In this document: one piece after another, positions 35,204 to 47,146 of the stretch | Layout: every line of letters starts with the position of its first letter | How positions within the stretch are numbered: position 1 is the first letter of the stretch | DNA from: Plasmopara viticola | Taxonomy: Eukaryota; Oomycota; Peronosporomycetes; Peronosporales; Peronosporaceae | Reading direction: 5' to 3' | Assembly: GCA_001695595.3 (NCBI GenBank) | Contig: MBPM02000152.1 | Span: 1-64,000 of the forward strand | DNA: 64,000 bases | Translations under genes and position numbers: made by a program | The notes under the pieces: model-generated | Told to the model about the DNA's origin: nothing | Seen by the model: the letters and a program-made list of their open reading frames with translations, nothing else | Database searches by the model: none

Positions 35204-35474
35204 AGGTTCTTGTATATATGGCTTGGCAACACATAACTTTAATCGTAATCAGTCTCTTGTACGCTGGCTTTTATATCGAGCAGATCAAAGCCGGCTTAGT
35301 ACCACCATATTGCTCAAGCTTGGGCCACTGCGGCAGTGTCATCTGTCGTGCTAGCGTTCGCTCTAATATATAAATGGAAACACAAGCTGAAGTGATTAAC
35401 ATCAACTTAAAGAAGACAGCGCACCAAAGAAAAGTGGAGCAAGAGAACATTTTGGTCAATAAGAAATAATATGA

Positions 35475-35547
35475 TATCAGAGGAGGGGATCGAACCCTCG
35501 ATCTCGAGCGTGTGAAGCTCGCGTCCTAACCACTAGACGACACTGAC
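35475..35547 (-). tRNA. tRNA-Val(CAC), class B
   Basis: 3' S1, 5' S2; no T4; intact. Confidence 0.8.
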
Positions 35548-35818
35548 AGAATGGTTTATGCAATGGCCTCACGACATATAACTCGTATATCTGCCCAATG
35601 GCGTGTACAAAGGCTACATTTTGAGCTCGCTTGATAACACCGACAGCCTTATTATTGCTCGAGCATGATCGACCGTGACAGCGTCGTCTTGATTGTCAGC
35701 TATTGCAATATCAAATTAATTTAGACAAACGCGTCTCTACTCATCCGTAATAAATTAAGGAATCTGAGGAGCAAGAAATGTGAAACAAGAGTACGATATT
35801 GTCGATTAAAATAATTGT

Positions 35819-35891
35819 TATCAGTGGAGGGGATCGAACCCTCGATCTCGAGCGTGTGAAGCTCGCGTCCTAACCACTAGACGACACTGAC
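35819..35891 (-). tRNA. tRNA-Val(CAC), class A at an S2-S2 junction
   Basis: Class A acceptor with S2b-type T4 trailer; 5' S2c; intact. Confidence 0.88.
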
Positions 35892-36160
35892 AGAATGGTT
35901 TATGCAATGGCCTCACGACATATAACTCGTATATCTGCCCAATGGCGTGTACAAAGGCTCATTTTGAGCTCGCTTGATAACACCGACAGCCTTATTATTG
36001 CTCGAGCATGATCGACCGTGACAGCGTCGTCTTGATTGTCAGCTATTGCAATATTAAATTAATTTAGACAAACGCGTCTTTTCATCCGTAAAAATTAAAG
36101 GAATCTGAGGAGCAAGAAATGTGAAACAAGAGTACGATATTGTCGATAAAAATAAATTGT

Positions 36161-36233
36161 TATCAGTGGAGGGGATCGAACCCTCGATCTCGAGCGTGTG
36201 AAGCTCGCGTCCTAACCACTAGACGACACTGAC
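36161..36233 (-). tRNA. tRNA-Val(CAC), class A
   Basis: 3' S2c, 5' S1; T5; intact. Confidence 0.9.
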
Positions 36234-36504
36234 AGGTTCTTGTGTAGTATGGCTTGGCAACACATAACTCTTAATCGTAATCAGTCTCTTGTACGCTGGC
36301 TTTTATATCGAGCAGATCAAAGCCGGCTTAGTACCACCATATTGCTCAAGCTTGGGCCACTGCGGCAGTGTCATCTGTCGTGCTAGCGTTCGCTCTAATA
36401 TATAAATGGAAACACAAGCTGAAGTGATTAGCATCAACTTAAAGAAGACAGCGCACCAAAGAAAAGTGGAGCAAGAGAACATTTTGGTCAATAAAATAAT
36501 ATGA

Positions 36505-36577
36505 TATCAGAGGAGGGGATCGAACCCTCGATCTCGAGCGTGTGAAGCTCGCGTCCTAACCACTAGACGACACTGAC
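36505..36577 (-). tRNA. tRNA-Val(CAC), class B
   Basis: 3' S1, 5' S2; T4 variant trailer; intact. Confidence 0.82.
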
Positions 36578-36850
36578 AGAATGATTTATGCAATGGCCTC
36601 ACGACATATAACTCGTATATCTGCCCAATGGCGTGTACAAAGGCTACATTTTGAGCTCGCTTGATAACACCGACAGCCTTATTATTGCTCGAGCATGATC
36701 GACCGTGACAGCGTCGTCTTGATTTATCTATTGCAATATTAAATTAATTTAGACAAACGCGTCCTCAACTCATCCGTAATAATTAAAGGAATCTGAGGAG
36801 CGCAAGAAATGTGAAACAAGAGTACGATATTGTCGATAAAAATAAATTGT

Positions 36851-36923
36851 TATCAGTGGAGGGGATCGAACCCTCGATCTCGAGCGTGTAAAACTCGCGT
36901 CCTAACCACTAGACGACACTGAC
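36851..36923 (-). tRNA. tRNA-Val(TAC), class A
   Basis: 3' S2, 5' S1; T5; intact. Confidence 0.9.
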
Positions 36924-37189
36924 AGGTTCTTGTGTAGTATGGCTTGGCAACACATAACTCTTAATCGTAATCAGTCTCTTGTACGCTGGCTTTTATATCG
37001 AGCAGATCAAAGCCGGCTTAGTACCACCATATTGCTCAAGCTTGGGCCACTGCGGCAGTGTCATCTGTCGTGCTAGCGTTCGTCTAATTAAATGGAAAAC
37101 AAGCTGAAGTGATTAAGATCAACTTAAAGAAGACAGCGCACCAAGAAAAGTGGAGCAAGAGAACATTTGGTCAATAAGAAATAATATGA

Positions 37190-37262
37190 TATCAGAGGAG
37201 GGGATCGAACCCTCGATCTCGAGCGTGTGAAGCTCGCGTCCTAACCACTAGACGACACTGAC
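37190..37262 (-). tRNA. tRNA-Val(CAC), class B
   Basis: 3' S1 (with several indels), 5' S2; no T4; tRNA intact. Confidence 0.8.
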
Positions 37263-37526
37263 AGAATGATTTATGCAATGGCCTACGACATTAACTCGTA
37301 TATCTGCCCAATGGCGTGTACAAGGCTCATTTTGAGCTCGCTTGATAACACCGACAGCCTTATTATTGCTCGAGCATGATCGACCGTGACAGCGTCGTCT
37401 TGATTCAGCTATTGCAATATCAAATTAATTTACAAACGCGTCTTAACTCATCCGTAATAAATTAAAGGAATCTGAGGAGCAAGAAATGTGAAACAAGAGT
37501 ACATATTGTCGATAAAAATAAATTGT

Positions 37527-37597
37527 TATCAGTGAGGGGATCGAACCCTCGATCTCGAGCGTGTAAACTCGCGTCCTAACCACTAGACGACACTGAC
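37527..37597 (-). tRNA. tRNA-Val, class A, TAC-like, two deletions
   Basis: 3' S2, 5' S1; T5. One base lost at the acceptor/T-stem border and one in the anticodon T run, so the anticodon is not certain (71 nt). Confidence 0.5.
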
Positions 37598-37863
37598 AGG
37601 TTCTTTGTATATATGGCTTGGCAACACATAACTAATCGTATCAGTCTCTTGTACGCTGGCTTTTATATCGAGCAGATCAAAGCCGGCTTAGTACCACCAT
37701 ATTGCTCAAGCTTGGGCCACTGCGGCAGTGTCATCTGTCGTGCTAGCGTTCGCTCTAATATATAAATGGAACACAAGCTGAAGTGATTAACATCAACTTA
37801 AAGAAGACAGGCACCAAAGAAAAGTGGAGCAAGAGACATTTTGGTCAATAAGAAATAATATGA

Positions 37864-37935
37864 TATCAGAGGAGGGATCGAACCCTCGATCTCGAGCGTG
37901 TGAAGCTCGCGTCCTAACCACTAGACGACACTGAC
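37864..37935 (-). tRNA. tRNA-Val(CAC), class B
   Basis: 3' S1, 5' S2; no T4; one C lost in the 3' T stem (72 nt). Confidence 0.6.
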
Positions 37936-38202
37936 AGAATGATTTATGCAATGGCCTCACGACATATAACTCGTATACTGCCCAATGGCGTGTACAAGGC
38001 TACATTTTGAGCTCGCTTGATAACACCGACAGCCTTATTATTGTCGAGCATGATCGACCGTGACAGCGTCGTCTTGATTGTCAGCTATTGCAATATCAAA
38101 TTAATTTACACAAACGCGTCTCTACTCATCCGTATAATTGAAGGAATCTGAGGAGCAAGAAATGTGAAACAAGAGTACGATATTGTCGATTAAAATAATT
38201 GT

Positions 38203-38273
38203 TATCATGGAGGGATCGAACCCTCGATCTCGAGCGTGTGAAGCTCGCGTCCTAACCACTAGACGACACTGAC
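38203..38273 (-). tRNA. tRNA-Val(CAC), class A-like, two deletions
   Basis: 5' S2; T4 trailer of S2b type; one base lost in the acceptor and one in the T stem (71 nt). Confidence 0.5.
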
Positions 38274-38536
38274 AGAATGTTTATGCATGGCCTCACACAT
38301 ATAACTCGTATATCTGCCAATGGCGTGTACAAGGCTCATTTTGAGCTCGCTTGATAACACCGACAGCCTTATTATTGCTCGAGCATGATCGACCGGACAG
38401 CGTCGTCTTGTTGTCAGCTATTGCAATATCAATTAATTTACACAACGCGTCTTATACTCATCCGTAATAATTAAAGGAATCTGAGGAGCAAGAAATGTGA
38501 AACAAGAGTCGACATTGTCGATAAAAAAATAATTGT

Positions 38537-38609
38537 TATCAGTGGAGGGGATCGAACCCTCGATCTCGAGCGTGTGAAAATCGCGTCCTAACCACTAGAC
38601 GACACTGAC
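38537..38609 (-). tRNA. tRNA-Val(CAC by position), class A, altered anticodon arm
   Basis: 3' S2, 5' S1; T7. The arm reads 'gtgtgaaaatcgcg', a TAC-like string with one gain and one loss; it gives CAC with a T30-C40 mismatch. Confidence 0.5.
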
Positions 38610-38856
38610 AGGTTCTGTATAATGGCTGAACATATTTAATCGTAATCAGTCTCTTGTACGCTGGCTTTATATCGAGCAGATCAAGCGGCTTATAACCATA
38701 TTGCTCAGCTTGGGCCAACTGCGGAGTGTCATTGTGTGCTACGTTCGCTCTAATATATAAATGGAACACAAGCTGAAGTGATTAACATCAACTTAAAGAA
38801 GAGCGCAGCAAAGAAAAGTGGAGCAAGAGAACATTTTGGTCAATAAGAATAATATG

Positions 38857-38929
38857 TATCAGAGGAGGGGATCGAACCCTCGATCTCGAGCGTGTGAAGC
38901 TCGCGTCCTAACCACTAGACGACACTGAC
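38857..38929 (-). tRNA. tRNA-Val(CAC), class B
   Basis: 3' S1, 5' S2; no T4; tRNA intact. Confidence 0.78.
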
Positions 38930-39191
38930 AGAATGTTTATGCATGGCCTCACACATATAACTCGTATATCTGCCAATGGCGTGTACAAAGGCTACATTTT
39001 GAGCTCGCTTGATAACACCGACAGCCTTATTATTGCTCGAGCATGATCGACCGTGACAGCGTGTCTTGATTGTAGCTATTGCAATATAATTAATACACAA
39101 ACGCGTTCTATACTCATCCGTAATAAAGAAGGAATCTGAGGAGCAAGAAATGTGAAACAAGAGTACGATATTTGTCGATTAAAATAATTGT

Positions 39192-39263
39192 TATTAGTGG
39201 AGGGGATCGAACCTCGATCTCGAGCGTGTGAAGCTCGCGTCCTAACCACTAGACGACACTGAC
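39192..39263 (-). tRNA. tRNA-Val(CAC), class C
   Basis: 3' S2b, 5' S2c; T4; C3-A70; one G lost in the 5' T stem (72 nt). Confidence 0.6.
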
Positions 39264-39533
39264 AGAATGGTTTATGCAATGGCCTCACGACATATAACTC
39301 GTATATCTGCCAATGGCGTGTACAAAGGCTCATTTTGAGCTCGCTTGATAACACGACAGCCTTATTATTGCTCGAGCATGATCGACCGTGACAGCGTCGT
39401 CTTGATTTCAGCTATTGCAATATTAAATTAATTTGGACAAACGCGTCCTCTTTTCATCCGTAATAAATTAAAGGAATCTGAGGAGCAAGAAATGTGAAAC
39501 AAGAGTACGATATTGTCGATAAAAATAAATTGT

Positions 39534-39605
39534 TATCAGTGAGGGGATCGAACCCTCGATCTCGAGCATGTGAAGCTCGCGTCCTAACCACTAGACGACA
39601 CTGAC
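39534..39605 (-). tRNA. tRNA-Val(CAC), class A, C38T
   Basis: 3' S2c, 5' S1; T5; one base lost near residue 65 (72 nt). C38 is T, as in the copy at 63,941. Confidence 0.6.
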
Positions 39606-39873
39606 AGGTTCTTGTATAGTATGGCTTGGCAACACATAACTCTTAATCGTAATCAGTCTCTTGTACGCTGGCTTTTATATCGAGCAGATCAAAGCCGGCT
39701 TAGTACCACCATATTGCTCAAGCTTGGGCCACTGCGGCAGTGTCATCTGTCGTGCTAGGTTCGCTCTAATATATAAATGGAAACAAAGCTGAAGTGATAA
39801 GCATCAAGAAAGAGATGACAGCGACCAAAGAAAGTGGAGCAAGAGAAATTTTGGTCAATACGAAATAATATGA

Positions 39874-39945
39874 TATCAGAGGAGGGATCGAACCCTCGAT
39901 CTCGAGCGTGTGAAGCTCGCGTCCTAACCACTAGACGACACTGAC
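39874..39945 (-). tRNA. tRNA-Val(CAC), class B
   Basis: 3' S1, 5' S2; no T4; one C lost in the 3' T stem (72 nt). Confidence 0.6.
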
Positions 39946-40217
39946 AGAATGGTTTATGCAATGGCCTCACGACATATAACTCGTATATCTGCCCAATGGC
40001 GTGTACAAAGGCTACATTTTGAGCTCGCTTGATAACACCGACAGCCTTATTATTGCTCGAGCATGATCGACCGTGACAGCGTCGTCTTGATTGTCAGCTA
40101 TTGCAATATTAAATTAATTTACACAAACGCGTCCTATACTCATCCGTAATAATTAAAGGAATCTGAGGAGCAAGAAATGTGAAACAAGAGTACGATATTG
40201 TCGATAAAATAAATTGT

Positions 40218-40290
40218 TATCAGTGGAGGGGATCGAACCCTCGATCTCGAGCGTGTAAAACTCGCGTCCTAACCACTAGACGACACTGAC
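40218..40290 (-). tRNA. tRNA-Val(TAC), class A
   Basis: 3' S2, 5' S1; T4; intact. Confidence 0.9.
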
Positions 40291-40559
40291 AGGTTCTTGT
40301 ATAGTATGGCTTGGCAACACATAATCTTAATCGTAATCAGTCTCTTGTACGCTGGCTTTTATATCGAGCAGATCAAAGCGGCTTAGTACCACATATTGCT
40401 CAAGCTTGGGCCACTGCGGCAGTGTCATCTGTCGTGCTAGCGTTCGCTCTAATATATAAATGGAAACAAAGCTGAAGTGATTAACATCAACTTAAAGAAG
40501 ACAGCGCACCAAAGAAAAGTGGAGCAAGAGAACATTTTGGTCAAAAAGAAATAATATGA

Positions 40560-40631
40560 TATCAGAGGAGGGGATCGAACCCTCGATCTCGAGCGTGTGA
40601 AGCTCGCGTCTAACCACTAGACGACACTGAC
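40560..40631 (-). tRNA. tRNA-Val(CAC), class B
   Basis: 3' S1, 5' S2; T5 variant trailer; one G lost in the D stem 3' strand (72 nt). Confidence 0.6.
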
Positions 40632-40908
40632 AGAATGATTTATGCAATGGCCCTCACGACATATAACTCGTATATCTGCCCAATGGCGTGTACAAAGGCT
40701 ACATTTTGAGCTCGCTTGATAACACCGACAGTCCTTATTATTGCTCGAGCATGATCGACGCGTGACAGCGTCGTCTTGATTGTCAGCTATTGCAATATCA
40801 AATTAATTTAGACGAACGCGTTCTCTACTCATCCGTAATAAATTGAAGGAATCTGAGGAGCAAGAAATGTGAAACAAGAGTACGATATTGTCGATTAAAA
40901 TCAATTGT

Positions 40909-40980
40909 TATTAGTGGAGGGGATCGAACCCTCGATCTCGAGCGTGTAAGCTCGCGTCCTAACCACTAGACGACACTGAC
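40909..40980 (-). tRNA. tRNA-Val, class C, base lost in anticodon
   Basis: 3' S2b, 5' S2c; T4; C3-A70. The wobble C is missing, leaving a 6-nt loop (72 nt). Confidence 0.5.
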
Positions 40981-41250
40981 AGAATGGTTTATGCAATGGC
41001 CTCACGACATATAACTCGTATATCTGCCCAATGGCGTGTACAAAGGCTCATTTTGAGCTCGCTTGATAACACCGACAGCCTTATTATTGCTCGAGCATGA
41101 TCGACCGTGACAGCGTCGTCTTGATTTCAGCTATTGCAATATTAAATTAATTTAGACAAACGCGTCCTCTTTCATCCGTAAAAATTAAAGGAATCTGAGG
41201 AGCAAGAAATGTGAAACAAGAGTACGATATTGTCGATAAAAATAAATTGT

Positions 41251-41322
41251 TATCAGTGGAGGGGATCGAACCTCGATCTCGAGCGTGTGAAGCTCGCGTC
41301 CTAACCACTAGACGACACTGAC
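41251..41322 (-). tRNA. tRNA-Val(CAC), class A
   Basis: 3' S2c, 5' S1; T5; one G lost in the 5' T stem (72 nt). Confidence 0.65.
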
Positions 41323-41588
41323 AGGTTCTTGTGTAGTATGGCTTGGCAACACATAATCTTAATCGTAATCAGTCTCTTGTACGCTGGCTTATATCGAGCA
41401 GATCAAAGCCGGCTTAGTACCACCATATTGCTCAAGCTTGGGCCACTGCGGCAGTGTCATCGTCGTGCTAGCGTTCGCTCTAATATATAAATGGAAACAC
41501 AAGCTGAAGTGATTAGCATCAAAAAGAGAGACAGCGCACCAAAGAAAAGTGGAGCAAGAGAACATTTTGGTCATAAGAAATAATATGA

Positions 41589-41661
41589 TATCAGAGGAGG
41601 GGATCGAACCCTCGATCTCGAGCGTGTGAAGCTCGCGTCCTAACCACTAGACGACACTGAC
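41589..41661 (-). tRNA. tRNA-Val(CAC), class B
   Basis: 3' S1, 5' S2; no T4; intact. Confidence 0.8.
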
Positions 41662-41914
41662 AGAATGATTTATGCAATGGCCTCACGACATATAACTCGT
41701 ATATCTGCCCAATGGCGTGTACAAAGGCTACATTTTGAGCTCGCTTGATAACACCGACAGCCTTATTATTGCTCGAGCATGATCGACCGTGACAGCGTCG
41801 TCTTGATTTCAGCTATTGCAATATTAAATTATTTAGACAAACGCGTCCTCTCATCCGTAATAAATTAAAGGAATCTGAGGAGCAAGAAATGTGAAACAAG
41901 AGTACGATATTGTC

Positions 41915-41926
41915 AAAAAAAAAAAA
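41915..41926 (-). terminator. T12 terminator variant
   Basis: Twelve A on the + strand replace the usual 'gataaaaa' next to the class A gene at 41,935. The same variant recurs at 52,531-52,542. Confidence 0.6.
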
Positions 41927-41934
41927 TAAATTGT

Positions 41935-42007
41935 TATCAGTGGAGGGGATCGAACCCTCGATCTCGAGCGTGTAAAACTCGCGTCCTAACCACTAGACGA
42001 CACTGAC
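41935..42007 (-). tRNA. tRNA-Val(TAC), class A
   Basis: 3' S2, 5' S1; T12 trailer; intact. Confidence 0.9.
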
Positions 42008-42273
42008 AGGTTTTGTGTAGTATGGCTTGGCAACACATAACTCTTAATCGTAATCAGTCTCTTGTACGCTGGCTTTTATATCGAGCAGATCAAAGCCGGC
42101 TTAGTACCACCATATTGCTCAAGCTTGGGCACTGCGGCAGTGTCATCTGTCGTGCTAGCGTTTCGCTCTAATATATAAATGGAACACAAGCTGAAGTGAT
42201 TAATCAACTTAAAGAAGACAGCGCACCAAAGAAAAGTGGAGCAAGAGAACATTTTGGTCAATAAGAAATAATT

Positions 42274-42346
42274 GATCAGAGGAGGGGATCGAACCCTCGA
42301 TCTCGAGCGTGTGAAGCTCGCGTCCTAACCACTAGACGACACTGAC
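42274..42346 (-). tRNA. tRNA-Val(CAC), class B, discriminator changed
   Basis: 3' S1, 5' S2; no T4. A 2-nt loss at the 3' border makes residue 73 C instead of A. Confidence 0.65.
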
Positions 42347-42616
42347 AGAATGGTTTATGCAATGGCCTCACGACATATAACTCGTATATCTGCCCAATGG
42401 CGTGTACAAAGGCTACATTTTGAGCTCGCTTGATAACACCGACAGCCTTATTATTGCTCGAGCATGATCGACCGTGACAGCGTCGTCTTGATTGTCAGCT
42501 ATTGCAATATAAATTAATTTACACAAGCGTCTTATACTCATCCGTAATAAATTAAAGGAATCTGAGGAGCAAGAATGTGAAACAAGAGTACGATATTGTC
42601 GATAAAAATAAATTGT

Positions 42617-42689
42617 TATCAGTGGAGGGGATCGAACCCTCGATCTCGAGCGTGTAAAACTCGCGTCCTAACCACTAGACGACACTGAC
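42617..42689 (-). tRNA. tRNA-Val(TAC), class A
   Basis: 3' S2, 5' S1; T5; intact. Confidence 0.9.
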
Positions 42690-42958
42690 AGGTTCTTGTA
42701 TAATGGCTTGGCAACACATAACTTTTAATCGTAATCAGTCTCTTGTACGCTGGCTTTTATATCGAGCAGATCAAAGCCGGCTTAGTACCACCATATTGCT
42801 CAAGCTTGGGCCACTGCGGCAGTGTCATCTGTCGTGCTAGCGTTCGCTCTAATATATAAATGGAAACACAAGCTGAAGTGATAACATCAACTTAAAGAAG
42901 ACAGCGCACAAAGAAAAGTGGAGCAAGAGAACATTTTGGTCAATAAGAAATAATATGA

Positions 42959-43031
42959 TATCAGAGGAGGGGATCGAACCCTCGATCTCGAGCGTGTGAA
43001 GCTCGCGTCCTAACCACTAGACGACACTGAC
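42959..43031 (-). tRNA. tRNA-Val(CAC), class B
   Basis: 3' S1, 5' S2; no T4; intact. Confidence 0.8.
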
Positions 43032-43304
43032 AGAATGATTTATGCAATGGCCTCACGACATATAACTCGTATATCTGCCCAATGGCGTGTACAAAGGCTA
43101 CATTTTGAGCTCGCTTGATAACACCGACAGCCTTATTATTGCTCGAGCATGATCGACCGTGACAGCGTGTCTTGATTGTCAGCTATTGCAAATATCAAAT
43201 TAATTTAGACGAACGCGTTCTCTACTCATCCGTAATAAATTGAAGGAATCTGAGGAGCAAGAAATGTGAAACAAGAGTACGATTTGTCGATTAAAATCAA
43301 TTGT

Positions 43305-43376
43305 TATTAGTGGAGGGGATCGAACCCTCGATCTCGAGCGTGTGAAGCTCGCGTCCTAACACTAGACGACACTGAC
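43305..43376 (-). tRNA. tRNA-Val(CAC), class C
   Basis: 3' S2b, 5' S2c; T4; C3-A70; one G lost in the D loop (72 nt). Confidence 0.6.
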
Positions 43377-43643
43377 AGAATGGTTTATGCAATGGCCCAC
43401 GACATATAATCGTATATTCTGCCCAATGGCGTGTACAAAGGCTCATTTTGAGCTCGCTTGATAACACCGACAGCCTTATTATTGCTCGAGCATGATCGAC
43501 CGTGACAGCGTCGTCTTGATTTCAGCTATTGCAATATTAATTAATTTAGACAAACGCGTCTCTTTCATCCGTAAAAATTAAAGGAATCTGAGGAGCAAGA
43601 AATGTGAAAACAAGAGTACGATATTGTCGATAAAATAAATTGT

Positions 43644-43715
43644 TATCAGTGGAGGGGATCGAACCTCGATCTCGCTCGTGTGAAGCTCGCGTCCTAACCA
43701 CTAGACGACACTGAC
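43644..43715 (-). tRNA. tRNA-Val(CAC), class A, broken anticodon stem
   Basis: 3' S2c, 5' S1; T4; one G lost in the T stem; two adjacent changes break pairs 29-41 and 30-40. Confidence 0.5.
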
Positions 43716-43986
43716 AGGTTCTTGTGTAGTATGGCTTGGCAACACATAACTCTTAATCGTAATCAGTCTCTTGTACGCTGGCTTTTATATCGAGCAGATC
43801 AAAGCCGGCTTAGTACCACCATATTGCTCAAGCTTGGGCCACTGCGGCAGTGTCATCTGTCGTGCTAGCGTTCGCTCTAATATATAAATGGAAACACAAG
43901 CTGAAGTGATAAGCATCAAGAAAGAGATGACAGCGCACAAAGAAAAGTGGAGCAAGAGAACATTTTGGTCAATAGAAATAATATGA

Positions 43987-44058
43987 TATCAGAGGAGGGG
44001 ATCGAACCTCGATCTCGAGCGTGTGAAGCTCGCGTCCTAACCACTAGACGACACTGAC
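43987..44058 (-). tRNA. tRNA-Val(CAC), class B
   Basis: 3' S1, 5' S2; no T4; one G lost in the 5' T stem (72 nt). Confidence 0.6.
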
Positions 44059-44332
44059 AGAATGGTTTATGCAATGGCCTCACGACATATAACTCGTATA
44101 TCTGCCCAATGGCGTGTACAAAGGCTACATTTTGAGCTCGCTTGATAACACCGACAGCCTTATTATTGCTCGAGCATGATCGACCGTGACAGCGTCGTCT
44201 TGATTGTCAGCTATTGCAATATCAAATTAATTTACACAAACGCGTCTCCTCATCATCCGTAATAAATTAAAGGAATCTGAGGAGCAAGAAATGTGAAACA
44301 AGAGTACGATATTGTCGATAAAAATAAATTGT

Positions 44333-44403
44333 TATCAGTGGAGGGGATCGAACCTCGATCTCGAGCGTGTAAACTCGCGTCCTAACCACTAGACGACACT
44401 GAC
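44333..44403 (-). tRNA. tRNA-Val, class A, TAC-like, two deletions
   Basis: 3' S2, 5' S1; T5; one base lost in the T stem and one in the anticodon T run (71 nt). Confidence 0.5.
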
Positions 44404-44672
44404 AGGTTCTTGTGTAGTATGGCTTGGCAACACATAATCTTAATCGTAATCAGTCTCTTGTACGCTGGCTTTTATATCGAGCAGATCAAAGCCGGCTTAG
44501 TACCACCATATTGCTCAAGCTTGGGCCACTGCGGCAGTGTCATCTGTCGTGCTAGCGTTCGCTCTAAATATAAATGGAAACAACAGCTGAAGTGATTAAC
44601 ATCAACTTAAAGAAGACAGCGCACCAAAGAAAAGTGGAGCAAGAGAACATTTTGGTCATAAGAAAAATATGA

Positions 44673-44744
44673 TATCAGAGGAGGGGATCGAACCTCGATC
44701 TCGAGCGTGTGAAGCTCGCGTCCTAACCACTAGACGACACTGAC
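44673..44744 (-). tRNA. tRNA-Val(CAC), class B
   Basis: 3' S1, 5' S2; T5 in an indel-altered trailer; one G lost in the T stem (72 nt). Confidence 0.6.
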
Positions 44745-45016
44745 AGAATGATTATGCAATGGCCTCACGACATATAACTCGTATATCTGCCCATGGCGTG
44801 TACAAAGGCTACATTTTGAGCTCGCTTGATAACACCGACAGCCTTATTATTGCTCGAGCATGATCGACCGTGACAGCGTCGTCTTGATTGTCAGCTATTG
44901 CAATATCAAATTAATTTACACAAACGCGTCTTATACTCATCCGTAATAAATTAAAGGAATCTGAGGAGCAAGAAATGTGAAACAAGAGTACGATATTGTC
45001 GATAAAAATAAATTGT

Positions 45017-45088
45017 TATCAGTGGAGGGGATCGAACCTCGATCTCGAGCGTGTAAAACTCGCGTCCTAACCACTAGACGACACTGAC
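45017..45088 (-). tRNA. tRNA-Val(TAC), class A
   Basis: 3' S2, 5' S1; T5; one G lost in the T stem (72 nt). Confidence 0.65.
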
Positions 45089-45361
45089 AGGTTCTTGTGT
45101 AGTATGGCTTGGCAACACATAACTCTTAATCGTAATCAGTCTCTTGTACGCTGGCTTTTATATCGAGCAGATCAAAGCCGGCTTAGTACCACCATATTGC
45201 TCAAGCTTGGGCCACTGCGGCAGTGTCATCTGTCGTGCTAGCGTTCGCTCTAATATATAAATGGAAACACAAGCTGAAGTGATTAACATCAACTTAAAGA
45301 AGACAGCGCACCAAAGAAAAGTGGAGCAAGAGAACATTTTGGTCAATAAGAAATAATATGA

Positions 45362-45434
45362 TATCAGAGGAGGGGATCGAACCCTCGATCTCGAGCGTGT
45401 GAAGCTCGCGTCCTAACCACTAGACGACACTGAC
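45362..45434 (-). tRNA. tRNA-Val(CAC), class B
   Basis: 3' S1, 5' S2; no T4; intact. Confidence 0.8.
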
Positions 45435-45705
45435 AGAATGTTTATGCAATGGCCTTACGACATATAACTCGTATATCTGCCCAATGGCGTGTACAAAGGC
45501 TACATTTTGAGCTCGCTTGATAACACCGACAGCCTTATTATTGCTCGAGCATGATCGACCGTGACAGCGTCGTCTTGATTGTCAGCTATTGCAATATAAA
45601 TTAATTTACACAAACGCGTCCTATACTATCCGTAATAAATTAAAGGAATCTGAGGAGCAAGAAATGTGAAACAAGAGTACGATATTGTCGATAAAAATAA
45701 ATTGT

Positions 45706-45778
45706 TATCAGTGGAGGGGATCGAACCCTCGATCTCGAGCGTGTAAAACTCGCGTCCTAACCACTAGACGACACTGAC
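45706..45778 (-). tRNA. tRNA-Val(TAC), class A
   Basis: 3' S2, 5' S1; T5; intact. Confidence 0.9.
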
Positions 45779-46041
45779 AGGTTCTTGGTAATATGGCTTG
45801 GCACACATAACTCTTAATCGTAATCAGTCTCTTGTACGCTGGCTTTTATATCGAGCAGATCAAAGCCGGCTTAGTAACACCATATTGCTCAAGCTTGGGC
45901 CACTGCGGGTGTCATCTGTCGTGCTACGTTCGCTCTAATATTAATGAAAACACAAGCTGAAGTGATTACATCAACTTAAAAAACAGCGCACCAAAGAAAA
46001 GTGGAGCAAGAGAACATTTTGGTCAATAAGAAATAATATGA

Positions 46042-46113
46042 TATCAGGGAGGGGATCGAACCCTCGATCTCGAGCGTGTGAAGCTCGCGTCCTAACCACT
46101 AGACGACACTGAC
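46042..46113 (-). tRNA. tRNA-Val(CAC), class B
   Basis: 3' S1, 5' S2; no T4; one base (U67) lost in the acceptor (72 nt). Confidence 0.6.
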
Positions 46114-46382
46114 AGAATGGTTTATGCAATGGCTCACGACATATAACTCGTAATATCTGCCCATTGGCGTGTACAAAGGGTACATTTTTGAGCTCGCTTG
46201 ATAACCGACAGCCTTATTATTGCTCGAGCATGATCGACGTGACAGCGTCGTCTTGATTGTTCAGCTATTGCATATATCAAATTAATTTACACAACGCGTT
46301 CTCTACTCATCCGTAATAAATTGAAGGAATCTGAGGAGCAAGAAATGTGAAACAAGAGTAACATTTGTCGATAAAATAATTG

Positions 46383-46455
46383 TATCAGTGGAGGGGATCG
46401 AACCCTCGATCTCGAGCGTGTGAAGCTCGCGTCCTAACCACTAGACGACACTGAC
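46383..46455 (-). tRNA. tRNA-Val(CAC), class A at an S2-S2 junction
   Basis: 5' S2; T4; tRNA intact; S2 flanks carry many indels. Confidence 0.82.
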
Positions 46456-46727
46456 AGAATGGTTTATGCAATGGCCTCACGACATATAACTCGTATATCT
46501 GCCAATGGCGTGTACAAAGGCTACATTTTGAGCTCGCTTGATAATACCGACAGCCTTATTATTGCTCGAGCATGATCGACCGTGACAGCGTCGTCTTGAT
46601 TGTCAGCTATTGCAATATCAAATTAATTTAGACAACACGCGTCCTTCTCATCCGTAATAAATTAAAGGAATCTGAGGAGCAAGAAATGTGAAACAAGAGT
46701 ACGATATTGTCGATAAAAATAAATTGT

Positions 46728-46800
46728 TATCAGTGGAGGGGATCGAACCCTCGATCTCGAGCGTGTAAAACTCGCGTCCTAACCACTAGACGACACTGAC
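46728..46800 (-). tRNA. tRNA-Val(TAC), class A
   Basis: 3' S2, 5' S1; T5; intact. Confidence 0.9.
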
Positions 46801-47072
46801 AGGTTCTTGTGTAGTATGGCTTGGCAACACAACTCTTAATCGTAATCAGTCTCTTGTACGCTGGCTTTTATATCGAGCAGATCAAAGCCGGCTTAGTACC
46901 ACCATATTGCTCAAGCTTGGGCCACTGCGGCAGTGTCATCTGTCGTGCTAGCGTTCGCTCTAATATATATAATGGAAATACAAGCTGAAGTGATTAGCAT
47001 CAACTTAAAGAAGACAGCGCACCAAAGAAAAGTGGAGCAAGAGAACATTTTGGTCAATAAGAAATAATATGA

Positions 47073-47146
47073 TATCAGAGGAGGGGATCGAACCCTCGAT
47101 CTCGAGCGTGTGAAGCTCGCGTCCTAACCACTAGACCGACACTGAC
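47073..47146 (-). tRNA. tRNA-Val(CAC), class B
   Basis: 3' S1, 5' S2; no T4; one extra G near residue 10 (74 nt). Confidence 0.6.

Noticed and set aside
38539..39354. Longer minus-strand reading frames of 76-98 residues crossing tRNA genes (for example 80-376, 38,539-38,769, 39,076-39,354)
   Set aside because: They run through tRNA genes and exist only because indels in single units join frames. Not coding.
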